This document shows, piece after piece, positions 36,760 through 46,556 of a DNA stretch of 64,000 nt. The notes under the pieces were generated by a model that was not told the DNA's origin, searched no databases, and saw only the letters and a program-made list of their open reading frames with translations. The DNA is taken from NCBI RefSeq assembly GCF_001718795.1, contig NZ_CP013438.1, positions 1,054,001-1,118,000 of the forward strand, in the 5' to 3' direction. A program made the translations under genes and the position numbers. The stretch's first letter is position 1. Each line of letters starts with the position of its first letter. Source of the DNA: Burkholderia latens (lineage in GTDB: Bacteria > Pseudomonadota > Gammaproteobacteria > Burkholderiales > Burkholderiaceae).

Positions 36760-37176
36760 TTACGCGGCGCGAAGCGCGCGAAGCTCGCGTCGGCAGTGGG
36801 CGCCGCGAGTTGCGCGAGCGTGCCGGCTTACGCCGCGCAGGCGTCCTCGGCCGAGCGGCGTGCGATTGCGCAGTCGCGGCCAGCCGGGGCGCGTCTTGCG
36901 GCGCGGCGTCGGCTTGACGGACGCGGACGCGTCCGCGCCGGCACGCGCGCAGAGTGCGGCGGCGAACCGCTGCAGCGCGAATACCGACCCCGCGACGCTC
37001 TGGTATTTCTCGCTGCCGATCTGTCCGTCGAGCGTGACCAGCAAGCCGGCTTCGCACGCGAGCGCGAGCAATGCGTCGAGGTCCGCTGGCGGGCGGACAG
37101 CGGCAGGCGTCGCGGAAGCGGACGCCGCGCGTGCGCGCCGCTGTCCGTCCGGGGCGGGGAAGTAGCGATGTGACAT
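36760..37176 (-). CDS. hypothetical protein
   Basis: The 138-residue protein begins MSHRYFPAPDGQRRARA. Its middle (about residues 30-75; LDALLALACEAGLLVTLDGQIGSEKYQSVAG) looks folded and helical, whereas the last 50 residues are very basic and may be unstructured. No domain was recognised. An AGGAGA ribosome binding site at proper distance supports expression from the ATG used. It lies among stress genes. Confidence 0.5.
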   Translation of the reverse strand: MSHRYFPAPDGQRRARAASASATPAAVRPPADLDALLALACEAGLLVTLDGQIGSEKYQSVAGSVFALQRFAAALCARAGADASASVKPTPRRKTRPGWPRLRNRTPLGRGRLRGVSRHARATRGAHCRRELRALRAA

Positions 37177-37764
37177 GATTGGTCTCCTGCGCCGGACCCC
37201 GCGCGCCGGCTCGATGGCCGGCTGAGCGATGACCGGTATGAACGCATCGTTCATGTCGCCAGTATCCGCCGCGAAGATCGCGCTGCCAATCGGCGTGCGC
37301 TGAAGCCGCTGTCAGCCGTTGCGTGCCGGCTATCGGAATCGGCTGACACGCCGCAGTGCGGATCCGCGGCCGCTGCATCCGCGGCAGCGCCGGCGCGCGA
37401 TGCCGCGCATCGCGATCCGACACATTCGAACTGACGAAAGCCGGCCCGCGCACGGCGCTTGACGCGGGATTTCGGCCGGTCTAAGTTCCGTCGTGCATCG
37501 ACGTCGCGCGACGTTGAATCATCAGCGCGACCGGCGGTGCCGCGCCTCGGGGTGGCGTGGTAAATCCTTCCAGTCGTTCGCGGCCATGTGCGCCGCGAAT
37601 CCTGCGCGCGTGCCGATCCGGCGACGGATCGGCGCGGCGGCACGCAACGTGCCGTTGACCGTGCGCAAACACGTGCCGGCGCATCGCACGCCGGGCGGCG
37701 ATCCATACCATACTCTTCCATAACGTCAGTTTCCTTTCGTTCCTCGACCGTCAGGAGCCCGTTG
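37177..37764. other. intergenic gap without a recognised gene
   Basis: This gap of about 590 bases lies between divergently oriented small genes. Long antisense frames exist but have shadow composition. CATACT near 37708 is a possible -10 element for the following gene. Confidence 0.4.
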
Positions 37765-38022
37765 ATGTCCCAGGACAATCTGCTTGAATCGCTGAAGGCC
37801 GTCGCCGAACAGCGCGCGATCGGCGCCGACCAGTTGCGTACGATGCTCGACGACGAAGTCCGCGCGTTGTCGTCCGATGCCCGCGTGCACGATTACATCC
37901 ACGTGTTCGCGATCCGGCACCTGCGCGAACGGATGCGCAGGCAGGACGAAAGCGAGCGCGACACGTCGCCCGGAACGCAGCGCGACGACGCCCTGGATGC
38001 CGGCACGCGCCCGCGTCCATGA
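37765..38022 (+). CDS. small DUF3562-like protein (tentative)
   Basis: The 85-residue protein (MSQDNLLESLKAVAEQRAIGADQLRTMLDDEV, then ARVHDYIHVFAIRHLRERMRRQ) is helical. It resembles the short DUF3562 proteins found in Burkholderia stress loci. A CAGGAG ribosome binding site precedes the ATG. Function is unknown. Confidence 0.65.
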   Translation: MSQDNLLESLKAVAEQRAIGADQLRTMLDDEVRALSSDARVHDYIHVFAIRHLRERMRRQDESERDTSPGTQRDDALDAGTRPRP

Positions 38023-38199
38023 TGTGCCGGAGTCGCGGCCGAGGCGCGAAAGCGTGCCGACAGGACGTGTACAGCCACGGCCGCGTTTCCTCATACTTTT
38101 CATCGAATCGTCACGACGATCTCAAGTCGGGCGCGCAAATGCCGTTTACCCGGTGAATTCGTCCACCGCGCATTCGCGCTTCCTTACCGAGTCGTCACC

Positions 38200-39999
38200 A
38201 TGTTCTCGTCCATCCGCACCCGCATTCTTGCCGCGTGCGTCGCCATCGTCGTATTCGCGCTCGCCGCCACCACGCTGATCAATTACTTCATCGCACGTTC
38301 GTACAACGACGACGCGATCGACCGCAACCTGACGTCGGTCGCGAGCGGTCACGTGGTCGGCATCGGCGACTGGGTCGCGACCAAAAGCCGGATGATCGCC
38401 TCGCTCCAGGATGCCGCGCTGTCGCCCGATCCGTTGCCGGTGTTCAAGCAGATGGCCGCAGCAGGCGGCTTCACGAACGTGTACGCGGGCTACGCGGACA
38501 AGGCGTTCCATTTCTCCGATCCGACCGGGATCCCGCCCGATTACGATCCGACCGGCCGGCCCTGGTACAAGCAGGCCGCACAGGCCGGCAAGCCGGTCGT
38601 CACGCCGCCTTACGTCGACGCGGGCACCGGCAACCTCGTCGTCACGTTCGCGGCGCCGATCTTGCGCGACGGCGGGCTGAAAGGCGTCGTCGCCGCCGAC
38701 GTCGCGATGGACAGCGTGATCGCAAACGTGAAGTCGATCCACCCGACGCCCGCGAGCTTCGGGATGTTGATCGACAGCAATGGCCACGTCGTCGCTCATC
38801 CCGACGCGAAGCTCACGCTGAAGCCGGTCGCCGACGTGTCGGCGGATCTCGGCGGGATGAGCGTCGCGTCGCTGGCCGCGGCCACCGCGCCGGTCGAAGT
38901 GCACGTGGGCGGCGACGCGAAGCTCGTGCGTGCGCAGGCCGTGCCGGGCACCGACTGGTATGCGCTGGTGCTGCTCGACAAATCCGAAGCGACGGCCGGC
39001 ATGCGCTCGTTGCTGACGGCTTCGCTGATCACGCTGGTGGTGATCGTCGGCGTTGCGTCGCTGATCGTCGGCGCAATCACCACGACCGCCTTCCGCCGTC
39101 TGTCGCAGGTGCGCCAGGCGATGGCGTCGATCGGCTCGGGCACGGGCGACCTGACGCAACGCCTGCCGGCCGAAGGCCGCGACGAGGTCGCCGACATCGC
39201 GCGTTCGTTCAATACCTTCGTCGACAAGCTGAACGACGTGATGCGCCAGATCCGGGACGCCAGCGAATCGGTGCGCACGGCCGCGAACGAAATCGCCGCG
39301 GGCAACCAGGACCTGTCGTCGCGCACCGAATCGGCCGCGGCGAGCCTGGAGGAAACGGCCGCATCGATGGAAGAGATCACCGCGACGGTCGGCCAGTCGG
39401 CCGCCGCCGCGGGGCAGGCCGACGAGCGCGCGGCCGCCGCGTCGCGGATCGCGTCGCACGGCGGCGTGGTCGTGTCGGACGTGGTAGCGACGATGGAGAA
39501 GATCGAGGAAGCGTCGGGCCGGATCGGCGACATCATCGGCGTGATCGACGGGATTGCATTCCAGACCAACATCCTCGCGTTGAACGCTGCGGTGGAAGCC
39601 GCGCGAGCCGGCGAGCAGGGCCGCGGTTTCGCGGTCGTCGCGCAGGAAGTGCGCAGTCTCGCGCAGCGCAGCGCGCAGGCCGCGCGAGAAGTGAAGGTGC
39701 TGGTCGAATCGACGGTCGCGAGTGTGTCGGCCGGATCGGGGCAGGTGCGTCAGGCCGGCGAAACGATGCGCGAGATCGTCGCGAACGTCGCGAACGTGAC
39801 GACGATCATCTCCGAGATCACGCATGCAGCGAACGAGCAGACGCGCGGCATTCAGGAAGTGAACCGCGCGGTCACGCAGCTCGACGAGATGGTGCAGCAG
39901 AACGCGGCGCTCGTCGAACAGTCGACCGCGGCGGCCTCCGCGTTGCAGACGCAGGCGAACGCGCTCGCGACGACGGTCGGGCAATTCAAGGTCGCATGA
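38200..39999 (+). CDS. methyl-accepting chemotaxis protein with an amino-acid-type dCache domain
   Basis: The 599-residue receptor has two membrane helices (about residues 9-31 and 274-296), a periplasmic dCache domain, a HAMP linker (about 298-350) and a signalling domain with the conserved hairpin tip [31 protein letters not shown]. In the dCache part Y115, R120, W122, Y123, Y138, D140 and D167 reproduce the spacing of the amino-acid-binding motif of Pseudomonas PctA, so the attractant is probably amino acids. No CheR/CheB tether pentapeptide ends the protein. No che genes are adjacent. Confidence 0.92.
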   Translation: MFSSIRTRILAACVAIVVFALAATTLINYFIARSYNDDAIDRNLTSVASGHVVGIGDWVATKSRMIASLQDAALSPDPLPVFKQMAAAGGFTNVYAGYADKAFHFSDPTGIPPDYDPTGRPWYKQAAQAGKPVVTPPYVDAGTGNLVVTFAAPILRDGGLKGVVAADVAMDSVIANVKSIHPTPASFGMLIDSNGHVVAHPDAKLTLKPVADVSADLGGMSVASLAAATAPVEVHVGGDAKLVRAQAVPGTDWYALVLLDKSEATAGMRSLLTASLITLVVIVGVASLIVGAITTTAFRRLSQVRQAMASIGSGTGDLTQRLPAEGRDEVADIARSFNTFVDKLNDVMRQIRDASESVRTAANEIAAGNQDLSSRTESAAASLEETAASMEEITATVGQSAAAAGQADERAAAASRIASHGGVVVSDVVATMEKIEEASGRIGDIIGVIDGIAFQTNILALNAAVEAARAGEQGRGFAVVAQEVRSLAQRSAQAAREVKVLVESTVASVSAGSGQVRQAGETMREIVANVANVTTIISEITHAANEQTRGIQEVNRAVTQLDEMVQQNAALVEQSTAAASALQTQANALATTVGQFKVA

Positions 40000-40050
40000 T
40001 TTCCATCGGCTGATCGACCGCTACCCGCACCGCCGCGCGTGCGGCGATGC

Positions 40051-41061
40051 TCAACCGTGACCGTCGTTGTCGCGCATTAGCGCGAGCCGGTTGTACAGCG
40101 TCTTCAGGCTGATGCCGAGCGCTTTGGCGGCTCGCGGCTTGTTGCCGCCGAAGTGCTCGAGCGTTGCCGCAATGAAGCGTTGCTGCACGTGGTGCAGCGT
40201 TGCGCCGAGCGGCAGCGCCATGGCACCGTCGGACGTGCGGTCGGGCAGCATCGTCGGCGCCGGCAGCACGACGTCGATGCCGTCGTCCGCGAGGATGTAG
40301 GCGCGCTCGATCGTGTTGTGCAGCTCGCGCACGTTGCCGGGCCACGAATACGCGCGCAGCGCGGCAATCGCCGCGTCGGTCAGCCGTTTGTGCGAGCGAT
40401 GCCGCGCATTGAGCGCGTCGACGAACTCGTGGGCGATCGCTTCGACGTCGCCGCTTCGCTCGCGCAGCGGCGGCACGTATAGCGCGAATGCGGCGAGCCG
40501 GTAGAACAGATCTTCGCGCAAGCGTCCGTCGCGGACGGCCTCGGCCGGATTATGGCGGGTCGCGGACAGGATGCGCACGTCGAGCGGAATCGACTCGGTG
40601 CCCCCGACCCGCAGGATCGTGTTCGACTCGAGCGCGCGCAGCAGCTTCACCTGCAGCGACGCGGGCATTTCGGCGATTTCGTCGAGCAGCAGCGTGCCGC
40701 CGCACGCGGCTTCGAAGAAGCCTTCGCGCTGCGCGAACGCACCGGTGAAGCTGCCTTTTTCGTGGCCGAACAACTGCGCTTCGGCAATGTCTGCCGGGAT
40801 CGCGCCGCAATTCACGGGAACGAACGGACCGTTGCAGCGGGCGCTCAGATCGTGCAGCCGGCGCGCGACGATGTCCTTGCCGACGCCGCTTTCTCCGGCG
40901 ATCATCACGCTCGCGCGGGTCGGCGCGATTTTCTCGATACGGGTGAGCAGCGTGCGCATCGCCGCTGAGCGGCCGGTCAGCGCGCGCACGTCGCCGCGTT
41001 GCTTCGGACGGTTTGCGGTTTCTCCCATAGGCGTTGGCGGCCCGGTTTTGAAAATCGGCAC
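40051..41061 (-). CDS. sigma-54-dependent AAA+ activator with Fis-type HTH
   Basis: The 336-residue protein is the AAA+ domain plus DNA-binding part of an NtrC-type activator. Walker A is GESGVGKD, the sigma-54 contact loop reads GSFTGA instead of GAFTGA, and Walker B is GGTLLLDEIAEM. It ends with a Fis-like helix pair (AAKALGISLKTLYNRL). No receiver, GAF or PAS domain precedes the AAA+ domain, so regulation by partner protein or expression level is likely. The GTG at 41061 has an AAGGGAG site. The hybrid kinase gene is divergent. No sigma-54 promoter was recognised nearby. Confidence 0.87.
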   Translation of the reverse strand: MPIFKTGPPTPMGETANRPKQRGDVRALTGRSAAMRTLLTRIEKIAPTRASVMIAGESGVGKDIVARRLHDLSARCNGPFVPVNCGAIPADIAEAQLFGHEKGSFTGAFAQREGFFEAACGGTLLLDEIAEMPASLQVKLLRALESNTILRVGGTESIPLDVRILSATRHNPAEAVRDGRLREDLFYRLAAFALYVPPLRERSGDVEAIAHEFVDALNARHRSHKRLTDAAIAALRAYSWPGNVRELHNTIERAYILADDGIDVVLPAPTMLPDRTSDGAMALPLGATLHHVQQRFIAATLEHFGGNKPRAAKALGISLKTLYNRLALMRDNDGHG

Positions 41062-41452
41062 CGCATACTCCCTTCGTTGCAATATTTATCACCGACAGCG
41101 GACCGCCGCGGAAGGTGCCGCGATATAGAAATTTCCAATGCCGGCCGCCGAGCGCCTAGAAAACCCCGATTACCGCGCAGCCATGCCGTTTCGGCATTCG
41201 CGCGTCCGTGCCGCTGCCTTTTTACATTCATCCTATAAAAACGCGAAACACGCCGGCAATATTTACCCGGTGAAGCGCGGCACGCGCTGTTAACAGGCCG
41301 GCGGGCGCGATTTTCTGCTCGTCCGGCGCACACTCGCTGCGGGCACGCCCGTTGCGCGCGCACGCTCGCACGCCCGGCACGCTTCGCGGTATGCCGACCG
41401 CAGGGGCGGCAGGCCGTCGAGCAACGGCCGCCGGCGCGATGCAGGGAAAACG
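41062..41452. other. divergent promoter region, sigma-54 activator / hybrid kinase
   Basis: The gap of about 390 bases is less GC-rich than its flanks over 41.08-41.27 kb. No gene and no GG-N10-GC sigma-54 promoter pattern was seen. Confidence 0.35.
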
Positions 41453-43435
41453 ATGAGGACCTTTACCCGTGAGCTATATCGGCAGGGCGCATGGGTCGTG
41501 CTGGCCGTCGCGGTGGCCTCCGCGCTGCAGGTGTGGGCAATTCGCGTGGTCGGCGTGCATGCGCCATTTGCGCCGCTGCCTCTCTACGCCGCCGTCGCGG
41601 CCGCGGCCTGGCTGACGTCTTTCGTCGGCGGGCTGGCCGCGACGGCCGCGAGCATCGCCGTGCTCACCGCGTTGTGGTGGCGGGCCGCGCCGCTGCCGGG
41701 CTGGATCGCGCAGGCGGGCGCGTTCGTCGCGATCGGTTTCATCGAGTGCGTGCTGGTGACGGTCGTCAAACCGCTGCTCGCGAACGACCGGCTGCATGGG
41801 GCTGACGACGCCGAGCAGGGCGCCGCCGCTCCCGAGCGCCGCGAGCCGGCGCCCGCCGCGCGCTCGCTCGACGACGTGCTGCTGCGGCGCGTGGTCGACG
41901 CGTCGCCGGACGCGATCGTCGGCGTCGATGCGGCGCGACGGATCACCAGCTGGAATCCGGCCGCGCGGCGCATCTTCGGCATCGACGCCGCGTCGGTGGC
42001 CGGACGCGACGTCACGACGCTGATTGCACCGCGCTGGCTGCGGCTGCATCCGGTTCCGGCCTCGTTCGCACGCGCCCCCGCGACGACCGGCCCGCTCGAC
42101 ATTCTGTGCGTGCGTCACGACGGCACATGCTTTCGCGCGACCTTCGCGGCATCGCCGATCGTCGATGCGCAAGGTAACTGCACCGGCATGTCGATCACGC
42201 TGCGCGACGCGCACGAACGCCGCAGCGACGAACGGCGCGACCTGCGTTCGTTGCACGGCGCGCGCGACGCGCGCGTGCAGGCCGACGAATCGAACCGGAT
42301 GAAGGACGAGCTGCTGGCCACCGTGTCGCACGAACTGCGCACGCCGCTGAACGTGATCTACGGCTGGGTCGAAGTGCTGCGCAGCGTCGAGGGCCAGAGT
42401 TTCGCGCACCAGGCGATCGACGCAATCGACCGCAGCGCGCGCTCGCTGTCGCGGATGGTCGGCGATCTGCTCGACGCGTCGTCGCTCGCGACAGGCCGGA
42501 TGCGGCTCGAACGGGCGCCCGTCGATCTGGTGCGCATCGTATTCGACGCAGTGCGCGAACTCGCGGGCACGGCCGAGGCGAACGGCCTCGAGTTGTCGGC
42601 CGACTGCGCAATGCCCACTTGCGTGATCTCGGCGGACGGCGAGCGCATGCGCCAGGTGCTGTCGAACCTGCTGTCGAACGCGATCAAGTTTACGCCGGCA
42701 GGCGGTCGCATCACGGTGTCGCTGACCCGCGCCGGTGCGCGCGTGCGGCTGGCGGTCGCCGATACCGGGCAGGGCATTTCCCCGGAACGCCTGCCGCATT
42801 TGTTCGATACGTTCAACCGGCCGGAAGGCGCGTCCGCATCGCCGAAACGCGGGCTCGGCCTCGGCCTGTCGATCGTGCGCAACATCGCCCGGCTGCATGG
42901 CGGCGAGGTCGCGGCGACCAGCGACGGCGCCGGACGCGGCACGACCGTGACGGTCACGCTGCCGGCGGAGTTGAGCACGGACGATCCGACAGTCCAGCCG
43001 CGTCGGCCCGGCGGCGCATCGACCGCGGTCGCGCTCGACGGCCAGCGCGTGCTCGTGGTCGACGACGACGCGACTTCGCTCGCAAGTCTCGCGGCCGCGC
43101 TCGAAACGCTCGGTGCGCGGGTGTCTACCGCGCGCTCGGGTCACGACGCGCTCGACGCGATCGCGCGGCAGCATCCGAGCGTCGTGTTGTCCGATCTCGC
43201 GATGCCCGACGGCGACGGCTTCTGGCTGCTCGACCACATCCGCCAATTGCCGGACAGCGGCGGGCGCGTGCCCGTCGTCGCGGTGACTGCCCATGCGGGC
43301 TTGGCGGACCGAAACCGGGTGATGGCCGCCGGCTTCGATGCGTATCTGTGCAAACCGGTGGACGTGCCGACGCTCGCAAGCGTGATCGCGGACATATCGC
43401 CGGTCGACACGCCGCGAGACGACCGCCGACACTGA
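41453..43435 (+). CDS. hybrid sensor histidine kinase
   Basis: The 660-residue protein has an N-terminal membrane domain of about four helices (residues 13-105, DUF4118-like), a PAS domain (about 142-260), HisKA with phospho-acceptor in ATVSHELRTPLNVIYGW (about residue 293), HATPase (NLLSNAIKFTPAGG, then GLGLGLSIVRNIARLHGG) and a C-terminal receiver domain (VLVVDDDATS; phospho-Asp in VLSDLAMPDGDGFW; YLCKPV). It would pass phosphate internally and to a partner. It is 35 bases ahead of a BON-domain gene on the same strand. Confidence 0.92.
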   Translation: MRTFTRELYRQGAWVVLAVAVASALQVWAIRVVGVHAPFAPLPLYAAVAAAAWLTSFVGGLAATAASIAVLTALWWRAAPLPGWIAQAGAFVAIGFIECVLVTVVKPLLANDRLHGADDAEQGAAAPERREPAPAARSLDDVLLRRVVDASPDAIVGVDAARRITSWNPAARRIFGIDAASVAGRDVTTLIAPRWLRLHPVPASFARAPATTGPLDILCVRHDGTCFRATFAASPIVDAQGNCTGMSITLRDAHERRSDERRDLRSLHGARDARVQADESNRMKDELLATVSHELRTPLNVIYGWVEVLRSVEGQSFAHQAIDAIDRSARSLSRMVGDLLDASSLATGRMRLERAPVDLVRIVFDAVRELAGTAEANGLELSADCAMPTCVISADGERMRQVLSNLLSNAIKFTPAGGRITVSLTRAGARVRLAVADTGQGISPERLPHLFDTFNRPEGASASPKRGLGLGLSIVRNIARLHGGEVAATSDGAGRGTTVTVTLPAELSTDDPTVQPRRPGGASTAVALDGQRVLVVDDDATSLASLAAALETLGARVSTARSGHDALDAIARQHPSVVLSDLAMPDGDGFWLLDHIRQLPDSGGRVPVVAVTAHAGLADRNRVMAAGFDAYLCKPVDVPTLASVIADISPVDTPRDDRRH

Positions 43436-43470
43436 CGTACGGCGGCCACTGTTCAACCACGGGAGGCGAG

Positions 43471-43881
43471 ATGAAACGATCGGACAATACGCGGTGCGAC
43501 GGCATCGGCGCACGTGCGGCGCGCATCATGCGCATGCGGCCGGTCGTGCCGATCGCGAGCATACTGTTGCTGTCGTGTGCGTGGATTGCGACGCCGCGCA
43601 TCGCATCGGCTGACGAAAGCGTGCGCACGAAGCTCGCGAGCCAGGCGTCCGCCGTGGGCGGCCAGTTGCGCGATGCGACCCTCGCGTCCCGTATCCGCGC
43701 GGCGCTCGTCGCCGAGCGCGGGCTCGCCTCCGACGACATCGACGTGCAGGTGCACGGCCGCGTGGCCGAGCTGACGGGCAGCGTGCCCGACGAGCGGCAG
43801 CATGCGGCCGCGGTGCGCGTCGTTCACGACGTCGACGGCGTCAGCGGCGTGCGCGACAGGCTGCAGATTCGCCGGAAGTAA
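43471..43881 (+). CDS. BON-domain periplasmic protein (OsmY-like)
   Basis: The 136-residue protein has a signal peptide or membrane helix (about residues 24-48, ending ASA) and one BON domain (about residues 66-135; DATLASRIRAALVAERGLASDDIDVQVHGRVAELTGSVPDE). BON proteins bind phospholipid in the periplasm and help envelope integrity under stress. A GGGAGG ribosome binding site precedes the ATG, and the hybrid kinase gene lies just upstream. One BON domain instead of the two in OsmY makes it a short version. Confidence 0.85.
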   Translation: MKRSDNTRCDGIGARAARIMRMRPVVPIASILLLSCAWIATPRIASADESVRTKLASQASAVGGQLRDATLASRIRAALVAERGLASDDIDVQVHGRVAELTGSVPDERQHAAAVRVVHDVDGVSGVRDRLQIRRK

Positions 43882-43962
43882 CGTGATGCGCGGGCAAGCG
43901 TCGGGCCGGTTGGGCGTCGCGCGCCTTGCAGCCCTGCGCGGCACCGTGCAGGAGGGTTCGAC

Positions 43963-44508
43963 ATGGACACCATTATCGCGGGCCGCTTCTCGACACTCGA
44001 GCAGGCGGAGCGTTGCGCGGCGCAGCTGCGCGGCCACGTCATTCATCGGGACGACGTGAAAGTCTTCTTTCTGAACCCGCCCGGCCAGCATGCGTTGTTC
44101 TGGCTCGGCGGCGACGTTTATGCGGATTCGGCGGCGCGTCCCGGCGGCCTTGGCGCGCTCGAAGGCGTGGCCGTCGGCGCGATCGTCGGACTGATCGGCG
44201 CCGCGCTGCTGTATCTGGGCGGGCTCCATTCTCCGCTCGCATGGTTCGGCGTGCCGCTGGTCGGCGGCTACGTCGGCGCGTTGTGCGGCGCGCTCGGCAA
44301 GATGCGCGGCGACGCGCCGGAAGGGCATGGTGCGCTGAAAGCGTGCGAAAACGGCGTCGTACTCGCCGCGCACGTGACGCGCCGCACCGCGACGTTTGCG
44401 GAGCGCACGCTGCTCGCGGCCGGTGCATTATCGATCGAGCGCGTCGAAGGCGCGTGGAGCAAGGGCGCGTGGACGGATTTCTTCACGTCCGCGCATCGTC
44501 CGGCATGA
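43963..44508 (+). CDS. hypothetical membrane protein with glycine-rich helical hairpin
   Basis: The 181-residue protein begins with a ferredoxin-like or SPOR-like segment (MDTIIAGRFSTLEQAERCAAQLRG). Two glycine-rich hydrophobic stretches follow (about residues 64-88 and 92-112; GALEGVAVGAIVGLIGAALL), typical of inner-membrane stress proteins of the DUF1269/general-stress kind. The GGAGGG ribosome binding site is strong. Its stop overlaps the start of the DUF4142 gene (ATGA), so the two are coupled. Confidence 0.7.
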   Translation: MDTIIAGRFSTLEQAERCAAQLRGHVIHRDDVKVFFLNPPGQHALFWLGGDVYADSAARPGGLGALEGVAVGAIVGLIGAALLYLGGLHSPLAWFGVPLVGGYVGALCGALGKMRGDAPEGHGALKACENGVVLAAHVTRRTATFAERTLLAAGALSIERVEGAWSKGAWTDFFTSAHRPA

Positions 44509-45323
44509 CACGCATGTTCATGGGGCGCGCAGCCGGACCGAATCGGCGCGCAGCGGATGACGTGCGCCAGGCACGGGGCGATTGGGACGCGTACCGTCCC
44601 GTCGTGCTCGCCGCCGCCGCATGCATGCTGGTATCGCGCATGGTCTCGCCAGTGCTCGGCGCAGCGATCGATGCGCCGGCGCCGCTCGCATCGTCGGTGC
44701 AAGTCGCACCGGGCGTGATTCGTCCCGGCGAGACGGCAGACGAAGCGGACATGGCGCGGCGGCCGACCGGCATCGATGCGGAATTCGTCGACAAGGCCGG
44801 CATCGTCGGCCAGACGCAATTGCGGGCGAGCCAGCTGGCCCTCGACCGGTCGTCGAATCCGGACGTGAAAGCGTTCGCGCGCAAGATGCTCGACGATCAC
44901 GATCGCATGACCGCGGAGTTGCGCAAGCTCGGCGCGCGCAAGGGCTTGCCGGTGCAGGCGAAGATGCTCGTCGATCCGGCGGTGACGGCGTTGCGCGCCA
45001 GAACCGGGCACGCATTCGACATCGGATATGTCGCGATCGCGGGGCCGGCAGCGCACGAATCGGCGATCAAGCTGTACGAAGCCGAAGCGCGCGACGGCCG
45101 CGACCCGCAACTTCGCGCGTTCGCGGCCGCCGCGCTGCCTACCTTGAACGCGCACCTGAGCGCCGCGCGCGCGCTCGCGAAATCGGTCGACGCCGCGCAC
45201 CGATCAGCGCCCCGCGCACAATGCGCGTATCAGCGCCGCGGGGCGTCGCTTTCGGGGCCGCCAGGCGAGGCCTCGTGCGGTGGCGCGTCGAGCGCCGTTT
45301 CGCCTTCCTCGATCAGCCAGTAG
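44505..45323 (+). CDS. DUF4142-family protein with run-on C terminus
   Basis: The 272-residue protein has an N-terminal hydrophobic stretch (about residues 31-50) and a ferritin-like DUF4142 domain (about residues 85-225; FVDKAGIVGQTQLRASQLALDRSSNPDVKAFARKMLDDHDRM). The family is exported and unknown in function. The last roughly 30 codons are read antisense to the convergent PRC-barrel gene and lack family character, so the natural stop may have been lost. The start overlaps the preceding gene by ATGA. Confidence 0.75.
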   Translation: MTRMFMGRAAGPNRRAADDVRQARGDWDAYRPVVLAAAACMLVSRMVSPVLGAAIDAPAPLASSVQVAPGVIRPGETADEADMARRPTGIDAEFVDKAGIVGQTQLRASQLALDRSSNPDVKAFARKMLDDHDRMTAELRKLGARKGLPVQAKMLVDPAVTALRARTGHAFDIGYVAIAGPAAHESAIKLYEAEARDGRDPQLRAFAAAALPTLNAHLSAARALAKSVDAAHRSAPRAQCAYQRRGASLSGPPGEASCGGASSAVSPSSISQ

Positions 45324-45718
45324 CGCGAAGCGCCGTAGTACGCGTGCACCGCTTCGGCCCAGCCCGGATCGGCCATTGCCGGCCAGTGGTCCTTGTCGAA
45401 GCCCGGCGCCGCGCGCACGCGCTCCGTCGGCACGGGCAGCACGAAGCAGCGGCGCTCGACGTCGAGCGTCAGCAGGCTCCACGGCACCGCGAGCAGCTTG
45501 TCGCCGATCCCGAGAAAGCCGCCCGACGACACGACCGCGTATGCGATCCGGCCGGCGCGCACGTCGAGCATGATGTTCGTGACCTTGCCGATGTCGTCGC
45601 CGTCGATCGTCAGCACGCGATCGTCTTCGAGCGTGCCGGCGGCCATCACGTCCGGGCCGGGGCCGCCGGACGAGCGGCCGGTGTCGCCGACGATGCGCGA
45701 CGGGGTGTCCGTTGTCAT
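45230..45718 (-). CDS. PRC-barrel domain protein
   Basis: The 162-residue protein carries a PRC-barrel (about residues 28-105; DDIGKVTNIMLDVRAGRIAYAVVSSGGFLGIGDKLLAVPWSLL) and a C-terminal helical extension. PRC-barrel proteins of this type occur in stress loci and may bind RNA or organise membranes, without firm function. It overlaps the 3' end of the convergent DUF4142 frame by 94 bases. The CBS-domain gene lies upstream on the same strand, so co-transcription is likely. Confidence 0.82.
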   Translation of the reverse strand: MTTDTPSRIVGDTGRSSGGPGPDVMAAGTLEDDRVLTIDGDDIGKVTNIMLDVRAGRIAYAVVSSGGFLGIGDKLLAVPWSLLTLDVERRCFVLPVPTERVRAAPGFDKDHWPAMADPGWAEAVHAYYGASRYWLIEEGETALDAPPHEASPGGPESDAPRR

Positions 45719-45785
45719 CGATTGCCTCCTGGTCGAAGCGGCGCGGCGCACGAGCCGTGCACGGCGCGGGTGAGAGAACGGGCGA

Positions 45786-46217
45786 TCATCGGCGCCGCGG
45801 CAGCGACACGTCTTCGAGCGTGTTCGCGAGTTCGTCGCGGGCGGGGCCGCCGGCGCGGGTTGCGATGTCGCCGAGCGACAGCATGCCGACGATCCGGTGC
45901 TGCGCATCGAGTACGGGCATCCGGTGCAATTGCACGTCGGCCATGCGTTTCTGGACGTCGCCGACGCCGTCGTCCTCGACGCACCACTGGACGGGGGCGG
46001 ACGCGACGGCCTTCACAGGCGTGTCGGGCGAGTGCCCGTGCGACAGCGCGCGCACCGCGAGGTCGCGGTCCGTGACGATCGCGACGAGTTCGTTGCCGTC
46101 GCAGACCGGCAGCACGCCGATGTCGAAACGCTGCATCAATGCGGCCGCATGGCGAATCGTGTCGGTGGGCGCGACGCACACCACGTCGCGCGACATGATC
46201 TCGTTGACGCGATACAT
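45786..46217 (-). CDS. CBS-domain pair protein
   Basis: The 143-residue protein consists of two CBS motifs (about residues 8-60 and 72-128): VNEIMSRDVVCVAPTDTIRHAAALM and HRMPVLDAQHRIVGMLSLGDIA. Such stand-alone modules bind adenine nucleotides or NAD and can sense energy state. An AAGGAGG ribosome binding site precedes the ATG. It is followed by the PRC-barrel gene on the same strand. Confidence 0.88.
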   Translation of the reverse strand: MYRVNEIMSRDVVCVAPTDTIRHAAALMQRFDIGVLPVCDGNELVAIVTDRDLAVRALSHGHSPDTPVKAVASAPVQWCVEDDGVGDVQKRMADVQLHRMPVLDAQHRIVGMLSLGDIATRAGGPARDELANTLEDVSLPRRR

Positions 46218-46372
46218 GAACGCCTCCTTCGTGAGCGAGACGATCCGGTAGCAGGACGCGTGCCGCGCCCGATCGGCATGCGTCGCGCGTGCGCTGCGCC
46301 GCCACGGAGAAATTTGCCAGCCGGGTTGTACATCTTCCACGGCGGCAGCCGTGGCGGGGCCGCACGCGTCGG

Positions 46373-46492
46373 TCAGTGGCCGACCCCCGTCATCACGACG
46401 ATCGCGAATACCAGCGCGCTCTCGATCGCGGCAAGCGCCGCGACGCCGGCGGCGCCACTCACTTCGTGCCACGCGCGTTCCATGCGTTTCAT
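46373..46492 (-). CDS. small membrane peptide
   Basis: This is a 39-residue reading frame: a basic amphipathic start (MKRMERAWHEVSG), then one hydrophobic helix (about residues 16-35). A GGAGTG site lies at suitable distance from the ATG. It sits in a cluster of minus-strand stress genes. Size and a single helix suggest a membrane-associated small protein, but no relative can be named with certainty. Confidence 0.4.
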   Translation of the reverse strand: MKRMERAWHEVSGAAGVAALAAIESALVFAIVVMTGVGH

Positions 46493-46556
46493 CAGTTCAC
46501 TCCGGTTGTGCCGGCCCGGCGCGGCGCTGCCGCGCGTGCAGAGCCGGGTGCCGCCG

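Noticed and set aside
37251..37778. 175-residue minus-strand frame in the gap before the DUF3562-like gene
   Set aside because: Arg/Ser/Ala-rich with no domain or ribosome binding site; looks like a GC-rich shadow.
41062..41452. sigma-54 promoter next to the sigma-54 activator gene
   Set aside because: No GG-N10-GC pair with TGGCAC/TTGC flanks was found in the gap.
46204..46217. TTGACgcga half-site within the start of the CBS gene as a further FNR box
   Set aside because: The second half (TACAT) does not match and the site lies inside the coding sequence.
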